From Dryas octopetala (taxonomy: Eukaryota > Streptophyta > Magnoliopsida > Rosales > Rosaceae): a stretch of DNA of 64,000 nucleotides. A model generated the notes under the pieces. The model did no database searches. It worked only from the letters and a program-made list of their open reading frames with translations, and was not told where the DNA came from. The position numbers and the translations under genes were made by a program. The DNA is taken from contig OY992838.1 of assembly GCA_963921425.1 (NCBI GenBank), positions 7,936,001-8,000,000 on the forward strand, read 5' to 3'. How positions within the stretch are numbered: position 1 is the first letter of the stretch; each line of letters begins with the position of its first letter. Below, piece after piece: positions 36,303 through 48,300 of the stretch.

Positions 36303-36860
36303 CATATATCAGTTGTAGGGAAAAGTTAAGAAAAGGTTTCACTATTTCAAACATTCAACAAATTTGAACATGAGACTTTGACTATCAATGCATGGCATAG
36401 ATATAATAATCAACATGTAGAGGATACTTGTGAAAAAAAATAATGAATTGTGACAAAACAAAGAAGCACTTACAACAGCTTCAGCATTCGCAGGAGATTC
36501 ATCACTTGCATTCGAAATCATTGATATTATACTCAAAACTATTCTTTCAACCTGGAACAATATAATTTTACATTAGATAATGCAATACGTACGATATTTA
36601 TATAAAAAAAATCAAACAATTGGTGATGTGGTTGGGGTTGGGAGGTGATGGTGATGGTGATGGTGATGGTATTGGGTTTGGGTGTGCTGAGTAGAATTGT
36701 TGAGTGTGATATTAAGTTTAATTGTTGAATTTTAGTACGAGTAGTTTAGAAAAATATGTTAGGTGTACTAATAACTTTTAATATTTTTTAAAAATGAATG
36801 TGGGTGTAAAGAGTATGTTGTGACCACTGATAAAAACATTGGGTCCAAATAGAGGCACTC

Positions 36861-37330
36861 AAAAAAAATACTCTTAATGAATTATTTCTCCAGCAAGCAA
36901 TCAGAATACCAATCTCATCTAAGAATTTAATTTCTTCAAAATAAAAAGTTGAATTCCTGATATCATATGAGTTCTATTTTTGTTTTTACTTATATACAAT
37001 TAGAAAACACAAAGCGTAATCCGTAATCAAAATCCAACGCTTTATTTTAATTCCAATTAAAAATTAGTAAACGTACCATAAAAATCCAGCTCATATAAGT
37101 TAAAAGACAAATAAAAGCATCGCACAAGGATAAGAATCGACCTCACGTAGGATTCCAAATTGCGGCCCACCTAATAAAATTATCCCATATCAACGTCTCA
37201 CATATTGCCACGTGGAAAGATCCACTCCTCTCTACACCACGTTATCTCCTACTCCCAAAGAACACAGACAATACACACACAACACTCTCAGTATCTCTCT
37301 CACTGAATCCCCAGAGAAGCAAAGCAAAGC
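36861..37330 (+). promoter_or_regulatory. Upstream region of the TolB-like propeller gene
   Basis: AT-rich DNA changing to a C-rich leader (37240-37320, many CACA and CTCTC) just before the ATG at 37331. CCACGTGG, a G-box type palindrome, lies at 37208-37215. No other gene. Confidence 0.5.
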
Positions 37331-39430
37331 ATGAAACCCGAATCAGTTTTCTGTTGGTCCCTCCATCTTCTGGTTCTTTTCTTCAGTACAGCGGCGGACT
37401 ATGACGCCTCCAGCAGCTCCAGCATCGTCTTCACCACGCTCGGCCGATTAGATTACAACTTCGACATCTTCACTCTCCCAACTCAAACCACACCGTCCAC
37501 AACTACCGAAACCCAAATCACAGACGGCCAATCAATCAATTTCAACGGCCATTTCCCCAACCAAACCATACTCCAATCCGCGACCCGACCCGATCCGTCT
37601 CTCCAAATCATCTACGTCACCGAGCGGAACGGCTCCTCTAACATATACTACGACGCCGTTTACTACGACACTTCGCCGAGCACCAGAGGAAGAAGGTCCG
37701 CCCTTGAAGTCCTGGACCGGGTTCAGGTCCCACTGTTGGGTTCTGAGCAGGGTCCGAATCGGGTTTCTATGAAAGACAGGCCGAGTTTGACCGGGGAGTA
37801 TTTGGTCTACGTGTCCACTCACCAAGACCCGGGCGTGCCGAGAACGAGTTCAGTTGCGGTGTACTCGACTCACTTGAACTCGGGCGTGACTCGGAGGTTG
37901 ACTCCGCACGGCGTCGCTGACTACAGCCCCGCGGTGTCACCCTATGGGGTTTGGACGGCGGCCGTTTCGTACGGACCAAAGGGCTGGGACGGTGAGGTCG
38001 AGGAACTCAGTACGGACATCTATGTGTTTTTGACTCGTGACGGGACTCAGCGAGTCAAGGTGGTCGAACACGGTGGCTGGCCGAGTTGGGTCGACGAGTC
38101 GACGCTTTACTTTCACAGAAGAGGTGAGGATCAGTGGTGGAGTGTTTACAGGGCTATTTTACCGAGCGAGGGACCGATTTCTATTGACTCAGTGGTGGTT
38201 GAGCGAGTTACCCCAGCGGGTCTCCACGCGTTCACGCCCGCCACGTCACCAGGGAACAACCGCTTCATAGCCGTGGCCACCAGAAGACCCACCTCGACGT
38301 TTCGCCACGTGGAGCTCTTCGACCTTGTGAAGAAAGAGTTCAAGGAGTTGACCCGGCTTGTCTCCCCCCAAACCCACCACTTCAACCCGTTTATCTCGCC
38401 CGATTCGACTCGGGTCGGGTATCACAAGTGTAGAAGCAACGGAAATGGACAAAAAAGCCCCAAGCTTTTTCTTCAGAACATCCACAGCCTAATTCCAAAC
38501 CTCTCCGTCCTTAGAATTGACGGTTCGTTCCCTTCATTTTCACCTGCAGGTGATCTCATCGCCTACGTCAACTTCCCGGGTGTTTACGTCGTGAACCGGG
38601 ACGGTTCGAACCGGCGCCAGGTGTATCCTGGAGCTGCGTTCTCCACGGCATGGGACCCAGTGCGAAAGGGGGTCCTATACGCTGGAGCCGGACCCGAATT
38701 TGCTTCCGAGAGCACTGAGGTTGATATCATCGCCATCACCGTTGATGATGTTGACCAAATGGGATTTAAGAAGTTGACCACTAATGGGAAGAATAATGCC
38801 TTCCCTTCAGCCTCACCCGATGGAAAACGGATCGTCTTCCGGTCGGGTCGCTCGGGTTATAAGAATTTGTATGTAATGGACGCTGAGGATGGGGAGAGAA
38901 GTGGGGTCCATAGATTAACGGAGGGTCCGTGGACGGACACGATGTGTAATTGGTCTCCGGACGGTGATTTGATTGCGTTTGCCTCGGACCGGGAACACCC
39001 GGGTAGTGGGAGCTTCGAGTTGTATGTGATCCACCCGAATGGAACCGGGTTGAGGAAAGTGATCCAAAGCGGGTTGGGTGGGCGGACCAACCACCCGTGG
39101 TTCAGCCCAGATGGGAAGAGCCTAGTTTTCACTTCGGATTATGCAGCTATATCAGCTGAGCCAATCTCGAACCCACATCATTATCAGCCTTATGGTGAGA
39201 TCTATACAGTTAAATTGGACGGCTCTGATCTTAGGAGGTTGACACACAATTCATATGAGGATGGGACACCTGTGTGGGTCCCCAATTTCATTAGGCCCAG
39301 TGATGTAGAGTGGCCAATTCATAGGCCTGGGTGTGAGTTTGAGGATTTGCATTGGCTCAATAAGATGCCAAGCTTTGATGTTGTTGGGGTTGCACCTTGG
39401 GTCTTAAACAATCCTCAATGTGGTGCGTAG
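37331..39430 (+). CDS. Secreted TolB/PD40-type beta-propeller protein (DPP6 N-terminal-like)
   Basis: A single open exon of 699 residues. The first 22 or so residues (MKPESVFCWSLHLLVLFFST) form a signal peptide. The body has spaced PD40/TolB blades: SPYGVWTAAVSYG near residue 200, ISPDSTRVGYHKC near 350, FSPAGDLIAYVN near 400, ASPDGKRIVFRSGRSGYKNL near 493, WSPDGDLIAFASD near 540 and FSPDGKSLVFTSD near 590. The C-terminal part (RPGCEFEDLHWLNKMPSFDV) is plant-specific. Several NxT/S sites fit passage through the secretory pathway. It resembles Arabidopsis At1g21670/At1g21680 (about 700 residues, from memory), annotated as DPP6 N-terminal domain-like; no hydrolase domain follows, so no peptidase activity is expected. 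The biochemical role is unknown. The codon usage is GC-rich compared with the flanks. Intact. Confidence 0.92.
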   Translation: MKPESVFCWSLHLLVLFFSTAADYDASSSSSIVFTTLGRLDYNFDIFTLPTQTTPSTTTETQITDGQSINFNGHFPNQTILQSATRPDPSLQIIYVTERNGSSNIYYDAVYYDTSPSTRGRRSALEVLDRVQVPLLGSEQGPNRVSMKDRPSLTGEYLVYVSTHQDPGVPRTSSVAVYSTHLNSGVTRRLTPHGVADYSPAVSPYGVWTAAVSYGPKGWDGEVEELSTDIYVFLTRDGTQRVKVVEHGGWPSWVDESTLYFHRRGEDQWWSVYRAILPSEGPISIDSVVVERVTPAGLHAFTPATSPGNNRFIAVATRRPTSTFRHVELFDLVKKEFKELTRLVSPQTHHFNPFISPDSTRVGYHKCRSNGNGQKSPKLFLQNIHSLIPNLSVLRIDGSFPSFSPAGDLIAYVNFPGVYVVNRDGSNRRQVYPGAAFSTAWDPVRKGVLYAGAGPEFASESTEVDIIAITVDDVDQMGFKKLTTNGKNNAFPSASPDGKRIVFRSGRSGYKNLYVMDAEDGERSGVHRLTEGPWTDTMCNWSPDGDLIAFASDREHPGSGSFELYVIHPNGTGLRKVIQSGLGGRTNHPWFSPDGKSLVFTSDYAAISAEPISNPHHYQPYGEIYTVKLDGSDLRRLTHNSYEDGTPVWVPNFIRPSDVEWPIHRPGCEFEDLHWLNKMPSFDVVGVAPWVLNNPQCGA

Positions 39431-39519
39431 TTTTATCATTTATGGGTTCAATTTCTAATTTTGTGTATTACTACTATTACTACCTTATTGCATGTAAATA
39501 TGTGCTAGCATGTACATTA

Positions 39520-39756
39520 TCAAATTATTAATGTACATGCAGAATGTATGTTGTAACTTTGTAATCTTGGATCAACTAAATCGTCAATGCCCCTTCTTTC
39601 AACACAGGGCTGATCCAGTCACATAACTCTACGAGTGGAGGGCCTTTTATTATTGCTGGCAGGCCAGTTATCAGCTCCAACAGAACAACCCCAAAGCTAT
39701 AAACATCACTTTTCCTATTCAGCTTCCCAGTATTGTAATATCTAGAGCTCAGACCT
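39520..39756 (-). pseudogene. Receptor-like kinase fragment
   Basis: On the minus strand the text is [20 protein letters not shown], then [20 protein letters not shown] and [10 protein letters not shown], and after a one-base frame shift [18 protein letters not shown]. This corresponds to kinase subdomains VIII-IX and beyond of the malectin/LRR receptor-like kinase class ([25 protein letters not shown]). Upstream catalytic subdomains and the ectodomain are missing. It sits alone between the propeller gene and the first cyclin, a dead fragment. Confidence 0.75.
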
Positions 39757-40327
39757 TATGATGATTATAATTACTCAATTAGTTTTTGTGATGTAAATAG
39801 TCTTGTTTGTAATGTACTATAAATAGTCTAGTTTTTGTGATGTAAACAGTCTTCTTTGTAAACATGGGGTTGGTCTTTGACCATAGTGCATTTGGTGATT
39901 CTTTCTGCTCCTGCTTTTGGGCTCAGGTTGTGCCTATTTGAAGGTTTCATGGAGGTGGACTATAGAATCGAAAACCTTGACAACCTATTTGAAGCCTAAT
40001 AAGTTAAAAAAATTTGTAAGAAACACAAATTTTATTAAGAAAAACAAAATGTAAAGCATCTAAACAACTTGAGGTGGCTTGAGCTACTTCCCCTAAAAAT
40101 GAGGGAGGGATTAAAACAAAAGGAGTTGTTCAACAACAAAATTTAAATGATGAGTGACAAACGTGAGAAAATTGCAAATCTAAAATTTAAATCAGGTTTG
40201 ATACTTATGCCAAATTTGAATGTCATACACTAACAATTTCATTTTCTTTCAACAATATTTTTACAAGAAACCCCATCTCATCCAACAGGGCATTGGAGTA
40301 GTAATGTAAAAGTAGTAGTGCTCTTAG
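39757..40327. other. Intergenic 3' of the first cyclin gene
   Basis: AT-rich DNA with a small local duplication at 39785-39860 (TAGTCTTGTTTGTAA and CAGTCTTCTTTGTAA, each preceded by TTTTTGTGATGTAAA). No gene recognised. Confidence 0.45.
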
Positions 40328-43300
40328 TTATGCTTGGTACTCTGAGGGTATGGTTGGTGGGCAGTACTTCTTCGCCACATATTTGTACTGAGGCAGAAAA
40401 TCAACAAAAAAAAAATGTCATTTGAGGCATAAATCTGTACTTTTTTGCACAAAGTAAGCATGTAGTGTTTGAGAGAGAGTGAGTCCCATTGAGAAATTTT
40501 GCATACCTTATGCTGACTGTATTTCTCCCTAATAGCAGGTAAGCTAGAACTGTGGTTGTTACAACATAGGCGATGGAGATCGTTGACACAGTCACGCAAA
40601 TCCGATGGCTGGTAAAGTGTGTAATGCTGCAAGGTGGCATTCTGCTTCCAAAAACAACCATATTTGAAAACATTAAAGATTGAATAAGTCTATGCTACAA
40701 GGGAGTGTTATGACAAATAAAGTAACCAACCATGTTTGAAAATCTTAACAGGACACATACCCATGGTCTCTTTGAAGGGGTAAGTATATAATTGGCCAGG
40801 AAAATTGCAGAGGCAGCTACAAGTGATGGAGCATAGCAAAGCATACTGTACTCTAGAAGAGATAATTCTGCAAGGTAGTTTGCCAAGCACTCCAACTGCA
40901 TTGATGGAACCTAGTAAACGGAAAACAAAACCACCACAAAGAAGCAAGGTTTTTCAGGGTAGAGATTATGACCATCATAAACAAGAACTACAGCTATACA
41001 GGTACATGCTCCAGTAGAAAATTACTGTCGAATAATTATGACACCATTTACTAACAGTATATTATCATGAAAGTGTTCTGGTTTTATGCTTAAGACATGA
41101 TTTATTGAGTCTTACACAAAGGGAAAATAGGTAAAACCAACACGCAGGATTCAGAAGTCCCAAAAAGATACCTCATTAGCTCCTTGAGCAGCACGGACAA
41201 ATCGCCTTAAAAAACATTTAGTTGTTGCTGCTGTCATTTCAAATTTCAAGTAATTCAAAACAGAAGATTCCATTTGCAGGACCTGCAGCATTTAAACTTT
41301 TATGTTAATGCAGCTTAGGAAGAATATGAGTAACTTGAGGAAAAATCTAAAATCGAACAATTCAGCCATAGTAGGATAAAAACAAACCTCGTCCTTGAAA
41401 TATGTGTTATCAGTAATGTAGCAAAACTCTTCCACCTGGGGTGCACAGATCTCCTCATATTTTCTGGAAAAATAAATTTTTCTTGTCAACATCATGCACT
41501 TAGTGTACAGGGGAACAGGAAAAAAAATAGAACATTGAAGATATCGATCTATGTAAATTTCTTACGATGCAATCATCATGCAGGCAACACCAAGTAACTG
41601 TAATCGTTGTCTATTCATCGGATTCCCTGAAAGATATCGGTCTATATAGTTCACAGTCAAATATAATGTGTCAGGTACAAGCCTGTACTCTTCAGCCACC
41701 TGCAGTTGGAATTAGAATTTCAGCCTTCACAGGAATATAATTAAACCCTTAAAAGTTTTCAGTAATAATAAATGGATTAATAGAAGTTTCCATTTCTTCA
41801 TTCTTGTTTGAATTCATGCCAACAAAGATCAAGAAATGTAATTTACCTCCACAAGCCAATCAATTAGTATTGCACGCATGCTGGGATTTATGTCTTTCTG
41901 AACTTTCTCCATGAAATCTGTAGAAGGCCTTTTCTTTGCCTAAAATTCATGGTAAAAATCAATGAGAATGAGGACTTCAAGCACAAATCCAGAAAATGTA
42001 TTTACATAGAATAATCTCAATACAAAAAGCTTCTAATATAAGTCTACATATGCACTGAAGAAATTGTCTGTCAAATTGTCTGCAAAACATACAAGTGCCA
42101 GCAACTTTGTAGTTTTATAGTGTCAGCTTGAACCAACTTCTGATATGGTGTGCAAGTAATTTCTAAAAATATAGCTAAAACACATTGTTCTCAATTTGAC
42201 TTATTCTAGGAAGTGTGGGCATATAGAACTCTCATACACACTGTAACATGGGAAGAAATGTCAAACCTCGGATGCACGCAAGTGCTTGTAAATATCACAA
42301 GCAAAGGTTGCACAAAGCTGTGGATCCATGAAACTGTTATCGAGATCAACAACATTATTGTCTGCTTCCAAATCCACGAGTACTTCTCTATTGCAAACAG
42401 TACCTGCAAACAGATCAATACCAAATTGAGAAATGAAGCAAAAATGAATAATTGTAGTTAAAACCCATGAAGACAAGTGACACAGACAAGTGAAATTCAA
42501 AGTTTTGTTAGAATATGCAACCTGTTGTTTCTACATGGTCCGAAATGTAGAGATTGCTGAATGTCTTCCTGTCAATGGAATCAACTGCTTGAACATCATT
42601 GTTGTCTATGTATTCAACATCCGGACTCTTAAAAGAATCACAAGTTGACATTGTCTCATCCATAGAAACTGAATTGCCATCTGATTTACTTGGAGAAACA
42701 TCCATGCTGCATGGGCCAAGTATAGCAGCTGTGATAGGGACAGCTTCATCACTTCTTTGGCAAGATGTAACCTTTGAAGGAACAACTGCACTTGATTTAA
42801 CATTGAAGGATGCAGGTACATTACTCCCTGAGATGCCTTTGGTACTGGTGGACACAGGAGGTCCCTTTTTCACCTTGGCAATCTTACTTGTGCATGGTAC
42901 CTTCAGATATGAAATTCAGTTAATCAGATTGTGATATCCTCTAAAGACATTGTAAATCTAAAATAAGGAAGCTTCTCAAAACACAAGAGTCCAAGACATA
43001 TTTAAAACTTAAGATTGTACATCAATGCATTGATTAAAATGAAATTGGGACAGAAAGCAGAAATGAAATCTTCAGAAACTTTCTTTCCTATCATTTAAAA
43101 GCACACATTGAGTACTTAGAATAGATGATTAGAAGATCGAATGAGCAAATACATAGAAACAATCCGAGCTATCACTTGAAGTACAGAGTATTTCTAGTGC
43201 TATCATTCCACATAAGATGGTTTCTTTTTTCCTCTTTTGGGTCATAACACAATCGATGGGTTGTGTCTAACTCAGCTTACATGCTAAGTTAATCAATTTA

Positions 43301-43862
43301 TTTGCCCTCTTTTTCTTTACTGCAAGTTTATTTTCTTTCCTTTTCTTACGTTTCTCAGCAAAGATCAGAAAATCAGTGATAAAGAAATCATACACAGAAG
43401 AAATTTGAACTACCCAAAGTCAAATGACAAATATTCAAACAGAGATTTAAGAAAAACTCATAAAAGAGAAAACACCAAAAGACAAAAGTACTGAAAGATA
43501 GACATGACAATCAAACAAAGAGAAGCAAGCATTCAAAATGTGTCTGATCCTTTTCTTTCCAACATTTTCGCATATACCAAACAGGGAAAAAAAACAAAAC
43601 CAACCAAATTTGCACATACCAAAGTGCAAGGTGGGACGACTGAGCTCCGCGAAGCATTGTTGTTGGCCACATTGCTTCGATTCGTCAGGTTACTGAGAGG
43701 CGCTCGCTTCTTGGCCAAGTGCGGCTCAGCTGCCCCCAAAACCTTTCCATTTCCAACATTCGCCGACGACAATGAAGACGAAGATGATGAAGAAGAAGCT
43801 TGCCTCTTCGCCAAAGACGAAGGAAATGCTGGACGGCGGTTCTGGGTCTTCTGGGTCGACAT
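40328..43862 (-). CDS. CYCA1: A1-type cyclin, tandem copy 1
   Basis: Ten minus-strand exons: 43862-43620, 42900-42522, 42403-42267, 41939-41847, 41699-41566, 41463-41388, 41282-41172, 40910-40761, 40641-40507 and 40387-40328. They join in frame to about 505 residues. A destruction box RAPLSNLTN lies at residues 53-61, marking APC/C-driven breakdown. The cyclin box starts at [12 protein letters not shown] (about residue 272) and carries the A-type LVEVAEEYRL signature. The C-terminal cyclin fold holds [20 protein letters not shown], and the end is [13 protein letters not shown]-type cyclins activate CDKA in S to G2/M; CYCA1;2 (TAM) also acts in meiosis. The neighbourhood (AAP3, PPR) recalls Arabidopsis CYCA1;2. 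Upstream AACGG motifs suggest G2/M expression. Fully open; likely functional. Confidence 0.94.
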
Positions 43863-44320
43863 TTTGGATCAAACCCAATTCAAAGCTCTGGTCCAAGAAG
43901 CTCCCTTTAACCCCTTCTTGGCTCAAAACCAAGAAAGCAAAGCTCAAACCCAAGAAAAAGAGAGAGATGGAGAGTGTGTGTAAGAAAAGTGTCTTTGTTT
44001 TCAGCAGAGAAAGTGTGAGAGGACTGATGAGAGGGTTTGTGACTTTGTGTGAGTGATATTTAATAATTGCTTAATTATACTTTTAAGGCGGGGAGATTGG
44101 ATAATTTGAATTGGAGGGAGATCCTGACCGTTGGTTTGGCTCGGTATTCGTTAGGAGCGGACAGGGGTGGGGACCACATTCCGTTTTCTCGCTTTTGCAG
44201 TCTTGGACTTTTATTCCGTTGGCTGAACCTGATTCGTCCGTTATTTGCGTTCTAAGTCACAGGCTGTCGCCCTTAGCTCTCGTTTGTGTATTTGAATTTG
44301 AATTCAAACGGTCTACTTTG
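43863..44320 (-). promoter_or_regulatory. Promoter of cyclin copy 1 with MSA-like motif cluster
   Basis: CCGTT (AACGG on the coding strand) occurs at 44128, 44181, 44216 and 44238, and AACGG on the plus strand at 44307. The first, read on the minus strand, is ACCAACGGTCA, which fits the M-specific activator consensus YCYAACGGYYA at ten of eleven positions. Three-repeat MYB factors bind MSA elements to drive G2/M genes, including mitotic cyclins (established). Confidence 0.6.
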
Positions 44321-45308
44321 CAATATAACCTAAAACAGTCACTAGTCAGTGTCGTACTGTACATGGTACATAGAGTCATAGTCTCATAGACGCTAATAAA
44401 TACGGGTTTTTTCTTTATTTTGCCCGACTCATTTATTTTGTAGGATCTCAAATTAGACCTATTGAACATTTGATGATAGCCCGAAGGAAAGAACAAAAAA
44501 TTAAAGTTTTTCTTTTCTTGCTTGTTAATTAGGGTTGTGATTTTTTAATACGACATAAAGACATGACTTTATAATTTACACAAAATTGAATTAAATCTTT
44601 CTTTTTTTTGCCCGAAAAATTGAATTAAATCTAAATAAACTTGGATCTATTCGTTTAATAGTGCATGAACATAATCACTGAATCACTTCATGTTTAAGTC
44701 AAGAAATTTCGAAATAATTTAACAAATGAAGATACAACTATGCACATAGTATCTCTACCATCTAAATAAAATATTATTACTTTTTTGGCCTATGACATAT
44801 CATATATGTGCTATACTTTGATGATTCCATATGATACATTAAAATTTAAATTGCACATTCATCTCATCCATGGCTTGAAAACAACATTAAAAATACACTG
44901 GCACTAATTCTTTGCCATAATAGTCAGGCTTCATTTAAGTGAAAGCTGTGAACATCAATCTGTTGATCTTAGAAAAACACCATACAAACAAACGAAGAAA
45001 AGAGTAGACTACAAAAAGATATGGATCTTATACATATTTTGATCTTTGAAGTACACCAAAGCATCTAAACAAGAACAACTGTACAAGATTCTCTATCTTA
45101 TCAAAAGAAAAGGTTATACAAGATTCTTATTTTTTGAGTTTTTGAACAAAGAAACAGTACAATGAGAAGCCATCTGATTATCCAACAGTAGGCAACTAGG
45201 CACCAGCGTCAAAATTTCATAGAGGATGTAATGTGGAAGGAGTCTCACCACTCAACAAAGAACAGTATACATCATCAAAATTCAGCACTGAAACAGTAAT
45301 GTGAGCTT
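44321..45308. other. Intergenic between the cyclin copies
   Basis: AT-rich DNA with no recognised gene. The part from about 45180 is probably the 3' untranslated region of cyclin copy 2. Confidence 0.45.
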
Positions 45309-48300
45309 CTAGTTGCTTAGATCCTGGAAGAACTCTGGAGGTATTGATGGAGGGCAGTACTTCTTCGCCACAAACTTGTACTAAACGCAGAAAGAAACGT
45401 CTTAGAGTGGACGGGGGCATTTGAAAATGGATATAAATTCACTTAAGTTTCACAAAAGCCACTATACCTCCATAAAGGTTATTCCTATTTAACATCTTTT
45501 TCATCTAAGCTCTAAATATTCAGTTTAAATAATACACGTCCTAATCAAAGGAAATCTAATTTAACAGAAGGTTGAGAAGCAGTCAATGCTCTCATTGTTC
45601 ACTGGGAGGGAGAGGGAGAGAGAGAGAGGTTCTTCTTACCTTATGCTGACAGTACTTCTCCCTAACTGCGGGTAAGTGAGAACCAGTGCCATTGCAACAC
45701 AGGTGATGCAGCGCTTTGACACAACCACACAAATCAGAGGCTTGGTAAAGTGTGTAATGTCTCAATGTAGAATTCTGCATCAGAAAATAGAAACAATATT
45801 CTGTAATTTTAGACGAAACGGAACAAATGTCTCGGCAATAAATAGAATATTTCAAATACTCTCACACATACCCAAGGTTTCTTTGAAGAGGAAAGTATAT
45901 ATTTGGCCAAGAAAGCAGCAGAAGCAGCTATTAGTGATGGGGCATAACAAAGCATGGTATATTCTAGAAGAGATAATTCAGCAATGTAGCTGGCCAACCA
46001 CTGGAACTGCATTGATGGAACCTAGGAAAGAGTTGCAGGTTCATAACACACCATGTCAAGATTTTTATCACCAGCACCATAAAGGCAAGAAGTCTCAATA
46101 CCATCAAAATTTAGTAAAACAAGATTTATAAAACACTGCAACATCAAATACATCAGCAGCCAAAATATTTGAGTATCCTGCCTAAGTTCAAGTCAGATTC
46201 AGACTAGAGAATCACTTTTACTTTCAGTAAATAACAGTCACAAAGAAACTGACAACCAAAAATTTACTGACATAACCTAAAACATGTCCAGACCTGGTCA
46301 TCAGTAGAGGAAATTCAAACAAAAAAAAAAAAAGCAGCCTAGTCCAAGATAGATACCTCACTGGTCCGTTGAGCAACATAACAAAATCGCCTGAACAATT
46401 GTCATGAACCAGAAGTCAGCATCCATAGCAACGCAAATAAACTTGCACTATTAGAGTGATAGAAACAAAGCTAGACATCACCTCAGAAAGCACAAAGCCG
46501 TTGGAGCTGTCATTTCAAACTTCAAGTGATTCAGCACAGCAGATTCCATTTGCAAAATCTGCATCCATCATATTGCTCAGTACTTATACAATTTAGAATA
46601 AAAAGCCAACTAAAACAAGGATCAAGAAGTGCAACTAAGATTATAAAAATTCATTTCCCAACCTCCTCTTTGAAGTATGTATTGTCCGTAATGTAACAGA
46701 ACTCTTCCACTTGGGGAACACAAATCTCCTCATATTTACTGCAAAAGAAGGTCAATCAATTAGTTTAATGCATCCTTTTGTATATTTTTAAATATTTAGA
46801 GAGACAAAAGCATCCACATGTACAAAGACAAAGATTGTGAATAAGTAAATGAAGTAAATGAGAATCTTACGCTGCAATCATTATGCAGGCAACCCCCAGC
46901 AATTGCAATTGTTGCCTCTTCATCACATTGCCAGAAAGATAACGATCTACATAGTTGACAGCCAGAAATACTGTATCGGATAAAAGCCTGAACTCTTCAG
47001 CAACCTATAGATCAAAATTAAAAGTCAAGATCACCAATCAAACAGAATTTTCAACATCCTTATAGCATTTGATGATATTGACAATGAGAGTTTTTTATAA
47101 TGCAAGGAAAACCTGAGATAGTGGGTTGGAGGAGAGGAGGGAAAATCTATGGATAATAAAAAATCACCTTGGCAATATTATCAACCACCATAACTTACCT
47201 CCACTAGCCAATCAATCAGAATTGCACGCATGCTGGCATTTATGTCTTTCTGGACCCTTTCCATAAAGTCCATGGAAGGCCTTCTATTTTCCTGAAACCC
47301 AATAAATTTAACACATCACATGACACATAAGTGGTTTAAAAACGCGGGGGGGGGGGGGGGGGGGAGGAGAGAGAGAGCACTTTGAATTTGAATGTGGAAG
47401 ATCTATAACTAGATAAGATAATAGCTATTTTGACATTTTCAATAGATTTTACTTGTATAGGAGACAACTTTGTGCATAAAACTTACAGAATCTATATCTC
47501 ATTTTGGGATGGGTTCAAATAATAAGCAAATTAATCCACTAACTAGATTTTAATGCTACTACAAAGTACAAAACCATAGGGTACCAAAATACAAGATTAT
47601 GGCCTATATTTTATAAATATCTTCTCCAAGTGGTTACTCGTTTCCTCTATTCATACATTTTCCCATTATGTCAACTTTTTTTTTTTTTTACTTTCTGTAG
47701 ACATAATTTCTCATGCAAGTATAGACAATAAGTATCTTATGGTGGGGACTAAGATTCTAATGTATAATATATAGTATCCACCAAAAAAAAAAAAAGAATA
47801 AACAAATTGACACACATGTAATGGAATGATTGACAACTAGTTTTATTGATAAAGTTTGTCAATTTCCTACTATTCCTGATTAAGTTTGTCAGTTTAAAAG
47901 CTTAACCTGTAAGGATATAAGCAACATATTGTTTTATATTGTAACATTTCTCTTCACATGTGGGCCTCTCCCTCACATGTGCGGCTCGCTGATTTGAACT
48001 CAAGATCTCCTACATGTGCGGCTAGCATGTAGCATATATGTCATTCTAAAATCCCCAAAATACTAATGAAGTTTTAGATAAAGCTTGAAACACTTTAAAT
48101 ACATCATAAGAAGGTAAATATAAGTGTAAATGTGATTATCAGTAATATAAAGGAAGTTTGCAAAATCGAAAGTAATATTTACATATATGAGAGCATTCAT
48201 TCTAGTTTAGAAAATAATGTCAGACCTCAGATTCACGCAAGTGTTTGTAAATGTCAGAAGCAATGGTTGCACAGAACTGTGGATCCATAAGATTGTCATC

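Larger units (their letters stand above)
34149..36860. mobile_element. Foldback MULE-like element, split by a hAT insertion
   Basis: Left end GGGTGCCCCTATTTGG (34149) and right end, read inverted, GAGTGCCTCTATTTGG (ending at 36860) are near-matching terminal inverted repeats. They continue with AATGTTTTT and CAGTNGTC in both arms. Flanking nonamers AAAAAACAT (34140-34148) and AAAAAAAAT (36861-36869) differ at one base, fitting a nine-base Mutator-type target duplication. Without the inserted hAT element (34687-36302) it is about 1.09 kb. A core at 34545-34640 carries repeated TTCGGY and RCCGAAC motifs like the element at 53949-55115. No transposase. Confidence 0.6.

Noticed and set aside
43501-44056. 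Plus-strand open frames opposite the first exon of cyclin copy 1
   Set aside because: They are antisense shadows of the Ser-rich cyclin N-terminus and its leader.
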